DNA of 41,613 bases from a virus, in the IMG/VR virus record IMGVR_UViG_3300021407_000025, positions 1 through 41,613 of that record. One strand, written 5' to 3'. Of this stretch, positions 17,287 to 25,152 are shown piece after piece. Position numbers and translations under genes: made by a program. Below the pieces are notes generated by a model. It was not told the origin of the DNA. It was given only the letters and a program-made list of their open reading frames with translations, and made no database searches. Every line of letters begins with the position of its first letter. Within the stretch, counting starts at the first letter, position 1.

Positions 17287-17838
17287 ATGTACGTCATCGG
17301 ATACCAGAGGGTCCGCGTCTGGGTGCCGGATCGCTACCCGGACCAGGGGCTACCGGGTGAGCCGCCCGGCATCGGCGGCGGGCCGATCTTCCCGCCCGGC
17401 TTCCCCGAGTACCCCGACACGGGGCTGCCCGAGGTACCGCCCGGCATCGGCGGCGGCCCGGTCCTGCCCGGCTGGCCAGAGCGTCCCGGCCAGCCGCTAC
17501 CGCCGGTCGGCCGACCGCCGCGCCCGGTCTACCCGGTGGTCGAGGACCCCGACGACCTCGGCGGCCACCCCGCGCTCCCCGACCTCAACATGACCGTCCG
17601 CATCATGATCACGGACGGCACCGACCAGTTCACCGGCTACGTGCTCCACCCCGAGCCGCCGCAGGTGGAGGAGGGCTACGAGCCCCGGTACCCGACCCGC
17701 GGGCTGCCCGGCACGTGGGTCGCGGTGCTCTACGGCGCCGTCCTCGCGTGGGCATGGGTCCGCACCCCCGGCACCGGCCCGGAGCCGCCCGACCATAACC
17801 TCCCCGAGTTCCCTGAACGAGAGCCGAAGCGGGTCTAG
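17287..17838 (+). CDS. Proline-rich virion-associated protein (hypothetical)
   Basis: The 183-residue protein has an excellent ribosome site (GGAAGGGGAG). Residues 20-80 are Pro/Gly-rich with two copies of GLP-x-x-PPGIGGGP (about 21-33 and 46-58). The C-terminal half is folded-looking (DLNMTVRIMITDGTDQFTGY, WVAVLYGAVLAWAWVRTPG) and may contain one short hydrophobic stretch. It lies between the endolysin and fibre genes. I recognise no family; a structural accessory or lysis role are both possible. Confidence 0.55.
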   Translation: MYVIGYQRVRVWVPDRYPDQGLPGEPPGIGGGPIFPPGFPEYPDTGLPEVPPGIGGGPVLPGWPERPGQPLPPVGRPPRPVYPVVEDPDDLGGHPALPDLNMTVRIMITDGTDQFTGYVLHPEPPQVEEGYEPRYPTRGLPGTWVAVLYGAVLAWAWVRTPGTGPEPPDHNLPEFPEREPKRV

Positions 17839-17840
17839 TC

Positions 17841-18256
17841 ATGTCAACACCCGCCGAGCTGTCCGGCCGCGCAGTGGTGGATGCGTGGCCGGTAGAGGCC
17901 ACGCTGCGGCCGGTGGCTGGCGACCCGTTCAGCTTCCGCGCGGTGCTCCGCGGCGACGACGGGCAGCCCGTCGATGTCACGGCGTGGGACTTCGCGGCCA
18001 CCCTCACGACCGGCACGCTGCGGCTCGACTTCGAGTGGGCCGCGGACGAGGGCGGGGTCCGGTTCTGGCTCCGCGGCGAGGACACCGCGCGGCTCACCCC
18101 CGGCCGCCCGGCCGCCTACGACGTGGCCGCCCGCCAGCCGACAGCCGGTGAGGGCGTCATGATCCTGGCCGGGAAGGTGGAGACCAAGGCGCGGGTGACT
18201 GACCCGCTGCGAAGCGACCCGGACACCGGGCCGCGCGAGGGAGAGCTGGTGCCAGC

Positions 18257-18260
<4 letters not shown>
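17841..18260 (+). CDS. Baseplate upper-protein-like (BppU N-terminal-like) protein
   Basis: The 139-residue protein has a compact beta-sandwich pattern (ATLRPVAGDPFSFRAVLRGD, PVDVTAWDFAATLTTGTLRL, VRFWLRGEDTARLTPGRPAA) like the N-terminal domain of baseplate/fibre proteins in which a G-D-x-F motif precedes 'VTGw.F...l'. It would attach the following fibre to the tail. It ends in an ATGA overlap with the fibre gene. Confidence 0.6.
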
Positions 18261-19920
<1,660 letters not shown>

Positions 19921-19924
<4 letters not shown>

Positions 19925-20199
19925 AGCTCCGCGAGCCGGACTGGCGCGGCGTCGCCGCGGTGCTGGCGATCCTCGGCGTGTTCGCGGTGCTGATCATCGG
20001 CGCCGTCTACGCCGGGCGGAACCCGACCTACACGATCAGCACCGAGGAGATCAGCACGGTCTCGACGGTGCTCGGCGCGGCGATCGGCGCGGTGGCGGGC
20101 TACATGGCCGGGGGCCGCAGGCCGCCCCGCGACCCGCCCGACGAGTCATTACGGCTCGCGTTGAACGCTGGCGGCCGGACAGCCGCCGTGAGAGGCTGA
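19921..20199 (+). CDS. Holin-like small membrane protein
   Basis: The 92-residue protein starts at GTG 19921 in a GTGA overlap with the fibre stop. It has two hydrophobic segments (about residues 10-32, GVAAVLAILGVFAVLIIGAV, and 47-64, VSTVLGAAIGAVAGYMAGG) and a positively charged tail (GGRRPPRD). Size, topology and its location near the endolysin fit a class II holin, but another membrane protein cannot be excluded. The ORF extends further upstream, but that part is a shadow of the fibre gene. Confidence 0.6.
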
Positions 20200-20205
20200 G
20201 CCGAC

Positions 20206-20241
20206 CGCCCCGGTCCCGGTGGGGAAGCCGGGGCCGGGGCG
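20206..20241 (+). terminator. Strong GC hairpin before the secreted-protein gene
   Basis: CGCCCCGGTCCCGG (20206-20219) pairs with CCGGGGCCGGGGCG (20228-20241) with a single G-T wobble and an 8-base loop. No U-tract follows; instead an AGGAGGG ribosome site and the gene at 20268. It may partially terminate late transcription, or protect or regulate the mRNA of the next gene. Confidence 0.55.
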
Positions 20242-20267
20242 TAACTCTCACAGGAGGGATCAACCCT

Positions 20268-20777
20268 ATGACGGGCAGATTCGGACTACGGCGCCTCGCG
20301 CTGGTGGCTGGCCTCGCGGCTGGCGGCCTCGCGCTGGTGCTCGGCACGACCGCGGCGTCAGCCGCGCCGCTGAACTACAGCCATCTGCGGCCCGAGTTCT
20401 TCACGATCACGATCGACCAGCACGGCTCGCAGGTCGACGCCTACGGCCCGGTCCACGGGTACGGCACCGACCAGACGATCACGCCGCGGGTCGACGTGTT
20501 CCGGCTGAACCACCCGCACGGCTCGGTGGTGGTGGCCCACACGAAGATCGGCCAGCCGGACATCGACTGGTACGACTGCACCGGCTCGCTCTACGAACAC
20601 GGGACCTGGGCGTTCGTGGGCGGCACCGGGGCCGATTGGGGCGCGACCGGTCACGGTGAGTTCTGGCTGTCGGAGAACGAGCAGTTCGCCCGCGACCACT
20701 ACGGGCACTGTGACGTGAAGGCGCCGCCGGTCTCGTTCGAGGTGGATGTCTTCGGCATCGGGCAGGCCGCCAAGTAG
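20268..20777 (+). CDS. Secreted protein with signal peptide (hypothetical)
   Basis: The 169-residue protein has a classical Sec signal: basic start (GRFGLRR), hydrophobic core (residues about 10-26) and an ASA-A cleavage site after about residue 32. The mature part is beta-rich with two cysteines (WYDCTG and YGHCDVK) that could form a disulfide outside the cytoplasm. It has a strong ribosome site (AGGAGGG). It is last in the late operon, before the terminator. Exported late proteins can act in lysis, superinfection control or envelope binding; I recognise no family and cannot decide. Confidence 0.7.
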   Translation: MTGRFGLRRLALVAGLAAGGLALVLGTTAASAAPLNYSHLRPEFFTITIDQHGSQVDAYGPVHGYGTDQTITPRVDVFRLNHPHGSVVVAHTKIGQPDIDWYDCTGSLYEHGTWAFVGGTGADWGATGHGEFWLSENEQFARDHYGHCDVKAPPVSFEVDVFGIGQAAK

Positions 20778-20790
20778 GCAGCCCGCGCGA

Positions 20791-20830
20791 TCCGGCCCGG
20801 TCTCACGCAGCAGGGGGAGGCCGGGCCGGG
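20791..20830 (+). terminator. Terminator hairpin at the end of the late operon
   Basis: A 14-bp stem pairs 20791-20804 with 20817-20830 (core CCGGCCCGG with CCGGGCCGG, ends including G-T wobbles) around a 12-base loop, starting 14 bases after the last late gene. There is no poly-T, as is common for actinobacterial hairpin terminators. It is placed where the rightward and leftward operons converge. Confidence 0.7.
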
Positions 20831-21106
20831 CCGTTCGGGGGGGTGTTTGAGTCCGCTTCCTGGCCAGGACAAACGATCTGGGGGATTTCCGGGTGTGGTT
20901 ACGGGGGTCCGGCCGCAGAGCCGTCTCCGTGGCTCCTAGGGGCCTCCGCGGGCCGAATCCCGCTACGTGACCAGCCGGTCCCGGTGCATACTGATGGGGA
21001 CACCCGGCCCGCTTTCCCCCCCGAGCGGGCGCGGGCGTCCCCCCCCGGCGCCGCAGGCCCCGGCCCCCCTCACACCGAATCGTGGCGGGGCCTGCGAGCG
21101 CAGGTC
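20831..21106. terminator. Convergent intergenic region with hairpins ending the leftward operon
   Basis: No gene is supported in these bases. Several inverted repeats are visible: GCCCGCT 21007-21013 with AGCGGGC 21024-21030; GCAGGCCCCG 21053-21062 with CGGGGCCTGC 21086-21095; and CCTGC 21091-21095 with GCAGG 21100-21104, directly beyond the stop of the leftward gene at 21107. They probably end leftward transcripts. Base runs (C7, C8) also occur. Confidence 0.6.
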
Positions 21107-21427
21107 TCAGAACGGGCGCGTGCTGGGATGCCGCCCCTCGTACACGTCGCCCTCGATGTAGTGGATCCACTCGCCGCTGGCCGGGTGGCCCGCCTCCCAC
21201 ACGTAGTCACCCTCGATGTAGTGGACGACCCACCCGGCGTCGGCCACCGCGTCGCCGAGCTGGTCATCGGCGTTGTTGCCGAAGAACGCTCGCCCGCTCA
21301 CGGGCGCCTGGAAGGCGTTCAGGATGGTAGCCAGGTGGTCGAGCGTCGTTGGCCGCTCCACCCGCACCCGCTCCAGGGTCAGCCGGTACCCGGCCCAGAA
21401 CGCATCAAGGTTCCCGAATTGGTTCAC
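21107..21427 (-). CDS. Hypothetical protein, last gene of the leftward operon
   Basis: The 106-residue protein starts at GTG 21427 in a GTGA overlap with the upstream stop. The C-terminal part has two near-identical units (WVVHYIEGDYVWEAGHPASG and EWIHYIEGDVYEGRHPS), an internal duplication of about 16 residues. I recognise no family. The repeat suggests a small beta-rich binding protein. Confidence 0.6.
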   Translation of the reverse strand: MNQFGNLDAFWAGYRLTLERVRVERPTTLDHLATILNAFQAPVSGRAFFGNNADDQLGDAVADAGWVVHYIEGDYVWEAGHPASGEWIHYIEGDVYEGRHPSTRPF

Positions 21428-21654
21428 GCCGTGCCCCCCTTCGGCGGCACCGTCCCGGCGATGATCCGCCGGACCTCCTCGATCCGCTCGGTGGGTATCC
21501 CCGACCAGTCGCCGGTGATCGTCACCCGGTAAGCCTCCTGGACGCCCATCAGCAGCGTGTGGAGCGGCATGTCCAGCTCGTCGGCCCGGTCGGCGTACCA
21601 GTTGAGCAGGTACCGCGGATAGCGGAGCGACTTCCCGACCCGCCCGGCGCTCAC
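21424..21654 (-). CDS. Hypothetical small protein
   Basis: The 76-residue protein is helical, with many aromatic and charged residues (SLRYPRYLLNWYADRADELD, PLHTLLMGVQEAYRVTITGD). It starts at ATG 21654 in an ATGA overlap and ends in a GTGA overlap with the next gene, so it is part of a tightly coupled operon. No family recognised. Confidence 0.6.
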   Translation of the reverse strand: MSAGRVGKSLRYPRYLLNWYADRADELDMPLHTLLMGVQEAYRVTITGDWSGIPTERIEEVRRIIAGTVPPKGGTA

Positions 21655-21893
21655 GGGTCCTCCTCGATCGTGATCTCATCGCCGGGGTCCTTGACCCACC
21701 CGCCAGCCTCCAGATCGTCGGCGGCGGCCCGCAGGCGCCCGGCCACGTTCTCAGCCAGCCCGCGTATGGAGTCCGCGACCAGCGCCGCGTCTTTGGCCCA
21801 CTCGCCGCTGAGGATCACCCGGCAGTTGACCTCAAACGAGACGGTCGGCCCGGTCGGCTTCTGCTCGGGGTAGCCGTTGCCGTTGCCTGTCAC
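21651..21893 (-). CDS. Hypothetical small protein
   Basis: The 80-residue acidic protein starts at GTG 21893, in a GTGA overlap with the upstream stop. It has a beta-like N-terminal half (TVSFEVNCRVILSGEWAKD) and a helical half (ALVADSIRGLAENVAGRLRA) with an acidic tail (DPGDEITIEEDP). No family recognised. Longer starts upstream are in the frame of the previous gene's shadow. Confidence 0.6.
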   Translation of the reverse strand: MTGNGNGYPEQKPTGPTVSFEVNCRVILSGEWAKDAALVADSIRGLAENVAGRLRAAADDLEAGGWVKDPGDEITIEEDP

Positions 21894-22207
21894 CGGCTCG
21901 CCTCCTCGGCGGGCGGCTGCCAGCCGACCGGCTTCCGCGGGTAGGCGTCGCTGCGGCTGCGGCACGCGGGCGAGCCGTCCAGGTGGAACGTCCGGCCGTC
22001 ATCCTGCCGGACCACCTCATCGCCGCAGAAGCGGCAGCCGGGCCGCTCGGCGGGCGGCGGGCCGCCCGATCCGCTCGCGGACCCGCCGCCTAGCGGGAGT
22101 GCGTGGCCGTTGAGCGGCTTCGGGTCGCTGGACATGTAGTCCCTCCAGGGGGTTCGGGGGTAGTCGTCTATGTCGTAGCCGGTCAGCCAGCCGCCCAGGG
22201 CGCTCAC
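21890..22207 (-). CDS. Small zinc-finger-like protein
   Basis: The 105-residue protein starts at GTG 22207 (GTGA overlap); ATG 22135 is an alternative. Its C-terminal half has C-x2-C, then H and C (CRFCGDEVVRQDDGRTFHLD, then PACRSRSD), the layout of a one-zinc ribbon. The N-terminus is flexible and Gly/Ser-rich. A nucleic-acid-binding or structural zinc protein is plausible; family not recognised. Confidence 0.55.
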   Translation of the reverse strand: MSALGGWLTGYDIDDYPRTPWRDYMSSDPKPLNGHALPLGGGSASGSGGPPPAERPGCRFCGDEVVRQDDGRTFHLDGSPACRSRSDAYPRKPVGWQPPAEEASR

Positions 22208-22470
22208 AGCTTCATCCGCCGGGCGCCGGGCAGGTCAGCCCGCACGCCTTCGACGTACCGGCAGAGCAGCGCGCCGTCAGGCAGCCTCACCTCGTGCGGG
22301 TCATGGGTCTTCAGGGACAGGTCGCGGGCTCGGTTGACCGCGACGATCGCGCCCTCCGCGGTGCGGGGCCACGTCTCGACCAGGCCAGCGTCTAGGTCAT
22401 CGGCGCCGTCCGGGGCGGGCAGCCGCTCGCTGTCGCGGCGTACTGCGTACTGAGCCGCGGCGCCGGTCAT
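22204..22470 (-). CDS. Hypothetical small protein
   Basis: The 88-residue protein starts at ATG 22470, preceded by GAAGGA with good spacing. An alternative in-frame ATG at 22509 overlaps the stop of the Lsr2-like gene (ATGA) and would add MTPDEHHHHRRNP. The protein is mixed (RTAEGAIVAVNRARDLSLKT, EVRLPDGALLCRYVEGVRAD). No family recognised. Confidence 0.55.
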   Translation of the reverse strand: MTGAAAQYAVRRDSERLPAPDGADDLDAGLVETWPRTAEGAIVAVNRARDLSLKTHDPHEVRLPDGALLCRYVEGVRADLPGARRMKL

Positions 22471-22499
22471 CGGGTTCCTTCGGTGGTGGTGGTGTTCAT
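22467..22499 (-). CDS. Possible 10-residue leader peptide (MNTTTTEGTR)
   Basis: An ATG at 22499 opens a 10-codon frame whose stop overlaps the ATG of the next gene (ATGA at 22470-22467). The coding bases include the ACC-rich 18-mer that recurs before the gene at 24458 (see the finding on this motif). It may be a coupling leader peptide, or simply sequence around the ribosome site; translation is not proven. Confidence 0.3.
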   Translation of the reverse strand: MNTTTTEGTR

Positions 22500-22505
22500 C
22501 GGGGG

Positions 22506-22895
22506 TCATCCTTCCGGTGGTGGTGGTGCCGCGTGCGCGGCGCGGTAGGCGCGGCGGGTCTCGATCGGGATGTAGTAGCCGCCGGACTTCTGGCGGGTCA
22601 CCTTGTGGCCGTTGGCCTCGGCCCATGCGACGATGGCCGCGTTGCGCCTCCTGGCCTCGCCCATCGAGGTCGCGCCCGGCAACTCGGGCGGCGCGGGCGG
22701 GGGCACCTCGGGTTTGTTGCCCGCCTTCATGTAGCGGGCGAGGAACTCGGCCAGCTCGATTGTGTGCGCTTCGGTGAGGTCCAGCTCGACCCACTTGCGG
22801 TCCAGGCCGAGGAGCACGGTGTGGCTGGCCGGGACCTTGGCTTGCTTCTCGGTCCAATCCAGGTCGTCGTAGGCGGCTATCTCGACGCGTTTCAT
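22506..22895 (-). CDS. Lsr2-like nucleoid-associated DNA-binding protein
   Basis: The 129-residue protein matches the two-part layout of actinobacterial Lsr2. The N-terminal dimerisation region (residues about 5-55: AYDDLDWTEKQAKVP, VLLGLDRKWVELDLTEAHTI) mirrors the 'vDDlDG...v.FalDGv.YeIDL...' pattern, and the C-terminal DNA-binding region (about 84-121: RNAAIVAWAEANGHKV, ETRRAYRAAH) mirrors the 'AIReWAr.nG..V..RGRIP..V..AY' pattern. The usual RGR minor-groove tripeptide is replaced by QKSGG. Lsr2 silences AT-rich foreign DNA; phage copies may relieve or imitate that silencing, or help the prophage. The C-terminus (PPPPEG) comes from an ACC-rich repeat near the next start. Confidence 0.8.
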   Translation of the reverse strand: MKRVEIAAYDDLDWTEKQAKVPASHTVLLGLDRKWVELDLTEAHTIELAEFLARYMKAGNKPEVPPPAPPELPGATSMGEARRRNAAIVAWAEANGHKVTRQKSGGYYIPIETRRAYRAAHAAPPPPEG

Positions 22896-23275
22896 CCGGT
22901 CAGCGCTCCCAGGTTCATGCTGATCACTTCGGCGCGGGCGTCCCGGCGGGTCACGTGGAGCCCTTCGGGGCGCACCTGCCAGATCGGGCGGTCGCCCGGC
23001 CGCGCGCCGCGGCGCGCGTAGGAGAACCGGTCCAGCGACCCGTCGCTGTTCCGCAGCACCGTCCGCTCAGTCCCGCACCGCTCGCGGCACATCTCGATGA
23101 TCACGTGGCAGCCGGGTATCTCGGCGGGCTCCGCGCGGAGCCCCTTCGGGACTGCCTTGCCCGGCCGCAGGTGGTCAAGCGGCCAGTCGTGGCCGCCCGC
23201 CAGGCACCCGAGCTGGCGGTCATCGAGGCTTTCCAGGTACTTCCGCTTCTCGGCGGCCTCGGGGTCAAACGGCAT
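22892..23275 (-). CDS. Hypothetical Cys/His-containing protein
   Basis: The 127-residue protein has a motif GCLAGGHDWP and later GCHVIIEMCRERCGTERTVL, giving clustered Cys/His residues that could hold a metal. I chose ATG 23275; a GTG at 23278 is adjacent. It ends in an ATGA overlap with the Lsr2-like gene. Similar GHDW...C-x3-C proteins are common in actinobacteria and their phages, but their function is not known to me. Confidence 0.6.
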   Translation of the reverse strand: MPFDPEAAEKRKYLESLDDRQLGCLAGGHDWPLDHLRPGKAVPKGLRAEPAEIPGCHVIIEMCRERCGTERTVLRNSDGSLDRFSYARRGARPGDRPIWQVRPEGLHVTRRDARAEVISMNLGALTG

Positions 23276-23288
23276 CACTGACCGCCCT

Positions 23289-23579
23289 TCACGGTTGCGG
23301 GCCGAGGAACGGGATGTTCGGCGGCCCGGTAAAGGCGGCGGCCTGCCCGTTCACCGTCAGGGCCTCGGCGACCGCGCTGTCGGGCACCGGCTGGTGCTCG
23401 AACCACTCGACGCAGCTATCGGTCAGCCGCACCTGGTACCCGGCCTTGAGGTACTCGATTGCGCCGGTCAGCGCGTCCAGCGGGTCGTGGTAGCCGAACC
23501 GGGAGGGTACTTTCTGCGCGCCCCGCCAGGCGAGCACTGAGTACGGCTGTTGCTCGGAGACCTTCGCGGTCTTGGGCAT
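23289..23579 (-). CDS. Hypothetical small protein
   Basis: The 96-residue protein starts at ATG 23579, just after the stop of the HTH gene, with a GAGGAAG ribosome site in that gene's last codons. It shows a mixed sequence (SVLAWRGAQKVPSRFGYHDP, LTGAIEYLKAGYQVRLTDSC). No family recognised; it lies between regulatory genes in the leftward operon. Confidence 0.55.
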   Translation of the reverse strand: MPKTAKVSEQQPYSVLAWRGAQKVPSRFGYHDPLDALTGAIEYLKAGYQVRLTDSCVEWFEHQPVPDSAVAEALTVNGQAAAFTGPPNIPFLGPQP

Positions 23580-23583
23580 TGGG

Positions 23584-23796
23584 TCACTTCCTCGTGGTGG
23601 TGGTGGGGACTACAGGGGTACGCATGGCGTCGATCAGGTTGAGGTCCACCATCAGGCGGCGCGGCCCCATCCGCTCGGCGTCGAGCCGCCCGCCGTGTAT
23701 CCAGCGGCGTATCGTGCGCGGCGAGCACCGCGCGTAGTCGGCGGCCTCATCGACCGTTGCCCACCGCGGCGGGCGCTGCTGCTGCTGAGTGGTCAT
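23584..23796 (-). CDS. Excisionase-like helix-turn-helix protein
   Basis: The 70-residue protein is a compact winged-helix/HTH_17 type: WATVDEAADYARCSPRTIRR with W-I-x-x-G-R-L, then MGPRRLMVDLNLIDAM. This is the pattern of phage excisionases and small MerR-like DNA-binding proteins. It could act as recombination directionality factor for the integrase at 25152, or as an operon regulator. It has a strong ribosome site (GGAGGAGG) before ATG 23796 and lies in the leftward operon, divergent from the integrase. Confidence 0.75.
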   Translation of the reverse strand: MTTQQQQRPPRWATVDEAADYARCSPRTIRRWIHGGRLDAERMGPRRLMVDLNLIDAMRTPVVPTTTTRK

Positions 23797-24458
23797 GGGT
23801 GCCTCCTCCTGCTCCGCGGCAGGCGGCGGCGCTGCACGCGAACCACCCGCCGCTCTGGCTCTGGCTCGGGCGCGGGCGCGGGCGTGGCCGCAGAGACCAC
23901 CTCGCGGGCCACCCCGTCGACCCATGCGTACCGGCGCACCCGCACGACCTCGGGCGCCAGGTAGACGGGCATCTGGCCGTTCTCGTTCCACACCGCGGCC
24001 ATGCGGTAGCTTTCGGCGATGGCCACGATCGCGGGCCGCTTCGCGATCTCGCGGCCCACCTCGTGCAGGTGGTCGCGGTCACCCAGCACCATCACCTCCG
24101 GGTCGTCCACCCGGCGGCGCCGGTAGTGCTGGCGGGAGATGAACGGGCAGAGCCCGGCGAGGGCGGTCTCCATGCACGCCTCGTGGGTCGGCGCCTCGAT
24201 GTAGAACCCGCCGGGCTCCAGCGACACCTCGTCGCCGTACAGGGCGACCTCTTTGCCCATCGGCCGACCGCACATCGCGCAGAGCCGCAGGGCGTAGCAC
24301 TCGCGGGCGCGGTGGGGGTCCAGGACCCCGAAGTTCGGGACGCCGCCGGGGCGCTCCACGATGTACGGGACGGGGAGCTTCCAGCGGTCATCAACTGGCA
24401 GTGCCCGCACCTCGGGCGGCCAGCCGGACGGCCCGGTTCGGGCCGGGGGTTGTGTCAT
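23793..24458 (-). CDS. Hypothetical zinc-binding phage protein
   Basis: The 221-residue protein has C-x2-C (RLCAMCGRPMGKE) and a second Cys/His cluster (PTHEACMETALAGLCPFIS), then QHYRRRRVDDPEVMVLGDRD and a Pro/Glu and Arg-rich C-terminus (RRRLPRSRRRHP). It is typical of actinophage proteins that carry a single zinc ribbon. I chose ATG 24458; the frame is open to 24515, but that extension contains the ACC-rich leader motif. Overlaps the HTH gene by 4 bases. Confidence 0.6.
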   Translation of the reverse strand: MTQPPARTGPSGWPPEVRALPVDDRWKLPVPYIVERPGGVPNFGVLDPHRARECYALRLCAMCGRPMGKEVALYGDEVSLEPGGFYIEAPTHEACMETALAGLCPFISRQHYRRRRVDDPEVMVLGDRDHLHEVGREIAKRPAIVAIAESYRMAAVWNENGQMPVYLAPEVVRVRRYAWVDGVAREVVSAATPAPAPEPEPERRVVRVQRRRLPRSRRRHP

Positions 24459-24540
24459 GTGCGGTTGTCCTTCGGTGGTGGTGGTGGCGGCCAGCGTGCG
24501 GCCATTGCTGGCCATAACCTACCACTACGTCACCGCCGCG

Positions 24541-24639
24541 TCACAGGTTGCGCCGTTCCCACCACGCGATCAGGAGCCAGCCCACGGCGCCTATGACCGG
24601 GAGCCCGACGAGCACCGCGGCGACGATGAACAGGACCAC
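24541..24639 (-). CDS. Small single-pass membrane peptide (32 residues)
   Basis: GTG 24639, preceded by GGGGGG-type bases, opens a 32-codon frame that is almost entirely one hydrophobic span (VVLFIVAAVLVGLPVIGAVG), a WLLIAWW end and a basic tail (ERRNL). A positive-inside C-terminal end fits a single-pass inner membrane peptide. It is the first gene of the leftward operon. Small phage membrane peptides often act in lysis or superinfection exclusion; which applies is unknown. Confidence 0.55.
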   Translation of the reverse strand: MVLFIVAAVLVGLPVIGAVGWLLIAWWERRNL

Positions 24640-24660
24640 CCCGGCCCCCCCTGGAGCAAG

Positions 24661-24784
24661 TTGTACCGTAGGCCGTATGTGGGCAAGCCCACACTTGCCC
24701 TAGGGCATTAGTTAGGCTGTACGGTGGTTATAACGGTTGCGGGGCAGGTTACGCCCCGCGCCACCACCACCGAAAGGCCCGAAG
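24661..24784. promoter_or_regulatory. Divergent control region with nested palindromes
   Basis: This region separates the leftward operon from the integrase operon. Three operator-like elements overlap: GTGGGC-AA-GCCCAC (24679-24692), GGGCAAG (24681-24687) with CTTGCCC (24694-24700), and the perfect 12-bp palindrome TGCCCTAGGGCA (24696-24707). A possible plus-strand -10 (TATAAC, 24729-24734) follows; its -35 is unclear. On the minus strand, TTGCCC (24684-24689) and TACAAC (24662-24667) are 16 bases apart. The plus-strand leader carries ACC-rich bases 24761-24777 and a GAAAGG ribosome site. It is a likely repressor-controlled switch. Confidence 0.55.
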
Positions 24785-24937
24785 ATGAGCAAGATGGACC
24801 GCGCGCTGAACGGCGTGGAGAACCACGAGGCTGAGGAGCACACCGCCTGGGGCCGCGCTGAGACCGAGCCCTGCGAGCGCGGCACCGTTGGGTGCAGCGT
24901 GCTTCACACCGACGACAGCGAATGCGAGACCTGGTGA
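24785..24937 (+). CDS. Hypothetical small acidic protein
   Basis: The 50-residue protein (MSKMDRALNGVENHEAEEHT then AWGRAETEPCERGTVGCSVL) starts at ATG 24785 after a ribosome site and ends in a TGATG overlap with the next gene. It is rich in Glu/Asp with three Cys. No family recognised. As the first gene of the integrase operon it could be regulatory. Confidence 0.6.
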   Translation: MSKMDRALNGVENHEAEEHTAWGRAETEPCERGTVGCSVLHTDDSECETW

Positions 24938-25152
24938 TGACCGCCGAGCACCCGCCGACGCCGCGGCAGCCGCACCCCGACCCGATCGCCGCGCTGATGG
25001 CCAAGCTGGAGCCGGTGGCGGGCGACACCGTGACCGAGGGGCAGCTACAGGCCGCGTTCCTGGCCGCCCGCGAGCTTGGCCAGGTGCTCCAGGATGACGT
25101 GCTGCGCGCCGTGATCCTGGCCGCCCGCCGCCAAGCGATAGCGGAGTGGTGA
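24937..25152 (+). CDS. Hypothetical small helical protein
   Basis: The 71-residue protein starts at ATG 24937 (TGATG overlap) and ends in another TGATG overlap with the integrase gene. It has a Pro-rich N-terminus (HPPTPRQPHPDP) and long amphipathic helices (TEGQLQAAFLAARELGQVLQ, DDVLRAVILAARRQAIAEW). No family recognised. Tight linkage to the integrase suggests coordinate expression. Confidence 0.6.
   Translation: MTAEHPPTPRQPHPDPIAALMAKLEPVAGDTVTEGQLQAAFLAARELGQVLQDDVLRAVILAARRQAIAEW

Noticed and set aside
20890-20973. tRNA-like stretch (hairpin GAGCC/GGCTC, later CCGAATCC and ACCA end)
   Set aside because: No matching 5' acceptor strand, 8-base anticodon loop and 6-base T-loop; I cannot build a cloverleaf.
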